Assembly: GCA_903879825.1 (NCBI GenBank)
Contig: CAIRND010000173.1
Span: 1 to 8,008, forward strand
DNA: 8,008 nucleotides
Reading direction: 5' to 3'
Source: an uncultured Geobacteraceae bacterium
GTDB taxonomy: Bacteria > Desulfobacterota > Desulfuromonadia > Geobacterales > Pseudopelobacteraceae
A program made the translations under genes and the position numbers. A model generated the notes under the pieces. The model was not told where the DNA came from, made no database searches, and saw only the letters and a program-made list of their open reading frames with translations. Below are positions 6,372 through 8,008 of this stretch, piece by piece (the first letter of the stretch is position 1; the number at the start of each line of letters is the position of its first letter).

Positions 6372-8008
6372 TCATGCTGAAGGGGCAAATTTTATCCAGA
6401 CTTCTCCGGCGCCATTAATCTTGTGCCCGGGTGGGGGGCTTTGTTCGGCCGCCCGCCCGCTTCCTAATAGTCGTATGTTTATACCGCGCTTCTCCATCAC
6501 TTGAAGAACACGGCGCATGCTCATGCCACGAAAATTCGGCATAACTTCACTCCCTGTCGGGGTTTCATCGCTGTCTCCGTCCGACAATGATTCAACTTCC
6601 GGGGGTGGAGTGGCTGTTACACCGGCAGGTTTGGCAGAAGCGGTTGACGGCACGTTCGGCTGGATTTTAAGGTATGCCAGCGAATTCTGTGCGATGCCTC
6701 GAAATGCAGGAGCGGCAACAACACCGCCGTACTTAACTCCTTGAGGCTCGTCAATTATCACGGCAATGGTTAGTTTCGGTTTGTCTGCCGGCACAAAGCC
6801 GACAAATGACCCGATACGTTTGCTCGGCGAGTAGGCACGGGTGACCGGATCAACTTTTTGCGCAGTCCCTGTTTTGCCGGCGACCCGGAAACCGTCCAGA
6901 GCCGCTTTCGTGCCGGTGCCGCCGTCGCCGGTGACGGTTTCCATCATTTTTGTGACTTTTTCGGCGGTATCTGCTGAAATGACCCGTCGCACCAGTTGTG
7001 GCTCGAATTTCTGTACCACCGTGCCGTTGTCGTCAACAATCTGCTCCACCAGGTATGGCTTCATCAAATTTCCGCCATTGGCGACGGCCGAAAGTGCCGA
7101 AACAAGCTGGATGGTAGAAAGAGAAACGCCCTGCCCAAAGGAGGTCGTTGCAAGATCAATTCCGTACATATGTTTTTTCAGGCTCCCCGGCGATTCACCC
7201 GGCAGATCAATACCGGTGCGCCCGCCAAAACCGAAGTTACGCAGATAGGATGACAACCGTTCTTCCCCCATCTTGAAGCCGATCTTTGCTGCCCCGATAT
7301 TGCTGGAATATTTTATTATTTCCGAGATAGTCAGGCGCGAGTGGGGATGGTCGTCATGGATGGTACGCCCGGCAACCCGATACACGCCGTTTTCACAGTT
7401 ATATACATCCGGTGCCTTGATTATGCCTGAATCAAGGGCTGCAGCGATAGTAAAAACCTTGAAGGTTGAACCGGGTTCAAAGCTGTCTGTCACCACGTGA
7501 TTGCGCAATTGTGCCAGAGTGTAGCGAGAATAAGCATTCGGGTTGAAGGTGGGATAGTTTGCCATGGCCAACACTTTGCCGGTTGCCGACTCCATCACCA
7601 GTGCCATGCCACCCTTTGCGTGGCTCTCCGCGACCGCTTTGGCCAACTCTTTTTCGGCGATAAACTGAATGGTCTTGTCTAGTGTCAAGATGACGCTTTT
7701 ACCGGGAGATGAATCCTTGATGACCGTATCTTTTATCGCGATATTTCTGCCGAGAGCGTCCCGCTCCGTGATCATATAGCCGGTGTTACCCAGAATGGTG
7801 CTGTCGTATTTAAGTTCGATACCTTCCAGGCCATTCGGATCACGCCCCGTGAAACCGACCACATGGGCTGCGATCTCCATGTTGGGGTAGAACCTCTTGG
7901 ATTCCGGTGCAAAGCCGATCCCTGGCAGTTTCATGTTCTTGACGCGGGTTGCTACTTCGGGAGCGAGCCACCGCTCGATCCAGGTAAAAGATTTGTTTAC
8001 GGATAGCC
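6372..8008 (-). CDS. ftsI: FtsI (PBP3-type) septal peptidoglycan transpeptidase with C-terminal PASTA domain, 5' end missing
   Basis: FtsI is a class B penicillin-binding protein that crosslinks septal peptidoglycan in the periplasm as partner of FtsW. The frame is open from the right edge (first full codon at 8006) to TGA at 6374-6372, giving 544 visible residues. The cytoplasmic tail, membrane anchor and start of the dimerisation domain are outside. The ATG at 7934 is internal, since the preceding visible codons (KSFTWIERWLAPEVA) read as PBP sequence. Visible landmarks are ESKRFYPN (35-42) and AAHVVGFTG (46-54), then the transpeptidase motifs: SxxK with nucleophile Ser180 in EPGSTFK (177-183), SxN in YSSN (233-236) and KTGT (378-381). 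A Pro/Ser/acidic linker (about 450-486) leads to one PASTA repeat (about 487-542, from VMPNFRGMS). SpoVD-type sporulation PBPs share this layout, but the neighbourhood favours the division enzyme. A 56-nt spacer separates it from murE. Confidence 0.95.
   Translation of the reverse strand, partial: LSVNKSFTWIERWLAPEVATRVKNMKLPGIGFAPESKRFYPNMEIAAHVVGFTGRDPNGLEGIELKYDSTILGNTGYMITERDALGRNIAIKDTVIKDSSPGKSVILTLDKTIQFIAEKELAKAVAESHAKGGMALVMESATGKVLAMANYPTFNPNAYSRYTLAQLRNHVVTDSFEPGSTFKVFTIAAALDSGIIKAPDVYNCENGVYRVAGRTIHDDHPHSRLTISEIIKYSSNIGAAKIGFKMGEERLSSYLRNFGFGGRTGIDLPGESPGSLKKHMYGIDLATTSFGQGVSLSTIQLVSALSAVANGGNLMKPYLVEQIVDDNGTVVQKFEPQLVRRVISADTAEKVTKMMETVTGDGGTGTKAALDGFRVAGKTGTAQKVDPVTRAYSPSKRIGSFVGFVPADKPKLTIAVIIDEPQGVKYGGVVAAPAFRGIAQNSLAYLKIQPNVPSTASAKPAGVTATPPPEVESLSDGDSDETPTGSEVMPNFRGMSMRRVLQVMEKRGINIRLLGSGRAAEQSPPPGHKINGAGEVWIKFAPSA

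Noticed and set aside
5854..6504. A 216-codon plus-strand open frame opposite murE and the end of ftsI.
   Set aside because: It lies antisense to well-supported genes, crosses the ftsI-murE spacer, and its translation is Cys/Arg/Gly-rich with no recognisable family.
7932..7934. ATG at 7934 as the start of ftsI.
   Set aside because: The frame continues upstream to the window edge with PBP-like sequence, and the gene would lack its membrane anchor if it began here.

Overview
The window is an uninterrupted piece of a division and cell wall (dcw) cluster, read entirely from the minus strand. In transcription order it holds ftsI (5' end cut by the right edge), murE, murF, mraY, murD and ftsW (3' end cut by the left edge). 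Every base except a 56-nt spacer between ftsI and murE and two junction gaps of 1 and 3 nt lies in one of these genes. There are no tRNA or rRNA genes, mobile elements, CRISPR arrays or accessory genes.

The organism is a Gram-negative-type bacterium with meso-diaminopimelate peptidoglycan, because MurE carries the DNPR motif. Gene order, moderate GC content, an FtsI with a C-terminal PASTA domain and the general protein character suggest the Desulfuromonadales/Geobacter group of the former Deltaproteobacteria. That placement is an inference from memory, not from a search.

The genes form one pathway. MurD, MurE and MurF are the ATP-dependent amino acid ligases that add D-Glu, meso-DAP and D-Ala-D-Ala to the UDP-MurNAc stem peptide in the cytoplasm. 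MraY transfers the finished phospho-MurNAc-pentapeptide to undecaprenyl phosphate to give lipid I. FtsW polymerises lipid II into glycan at the septum, and FtsI crosslinks it. The junctions are very tight (1-nt overlap, 3-nt gap, 1-nt gap, 0-nt gap), so translational coupling from murE through ftsW is likely.

No undescribed system is present. Two details deserve a second look. The only sizeable spacer, between ftsI and murE, contains a perfect 8-bp GC-rich hairpin followed by T-rich sequence, resembling a leaky terminator or attenuator. MurE also carries an in-frame insertion of about 29 residues in its C-terminal domain; its DNA looks like a decayed palindromic intergenic repeat that has been absorbed into the gene.
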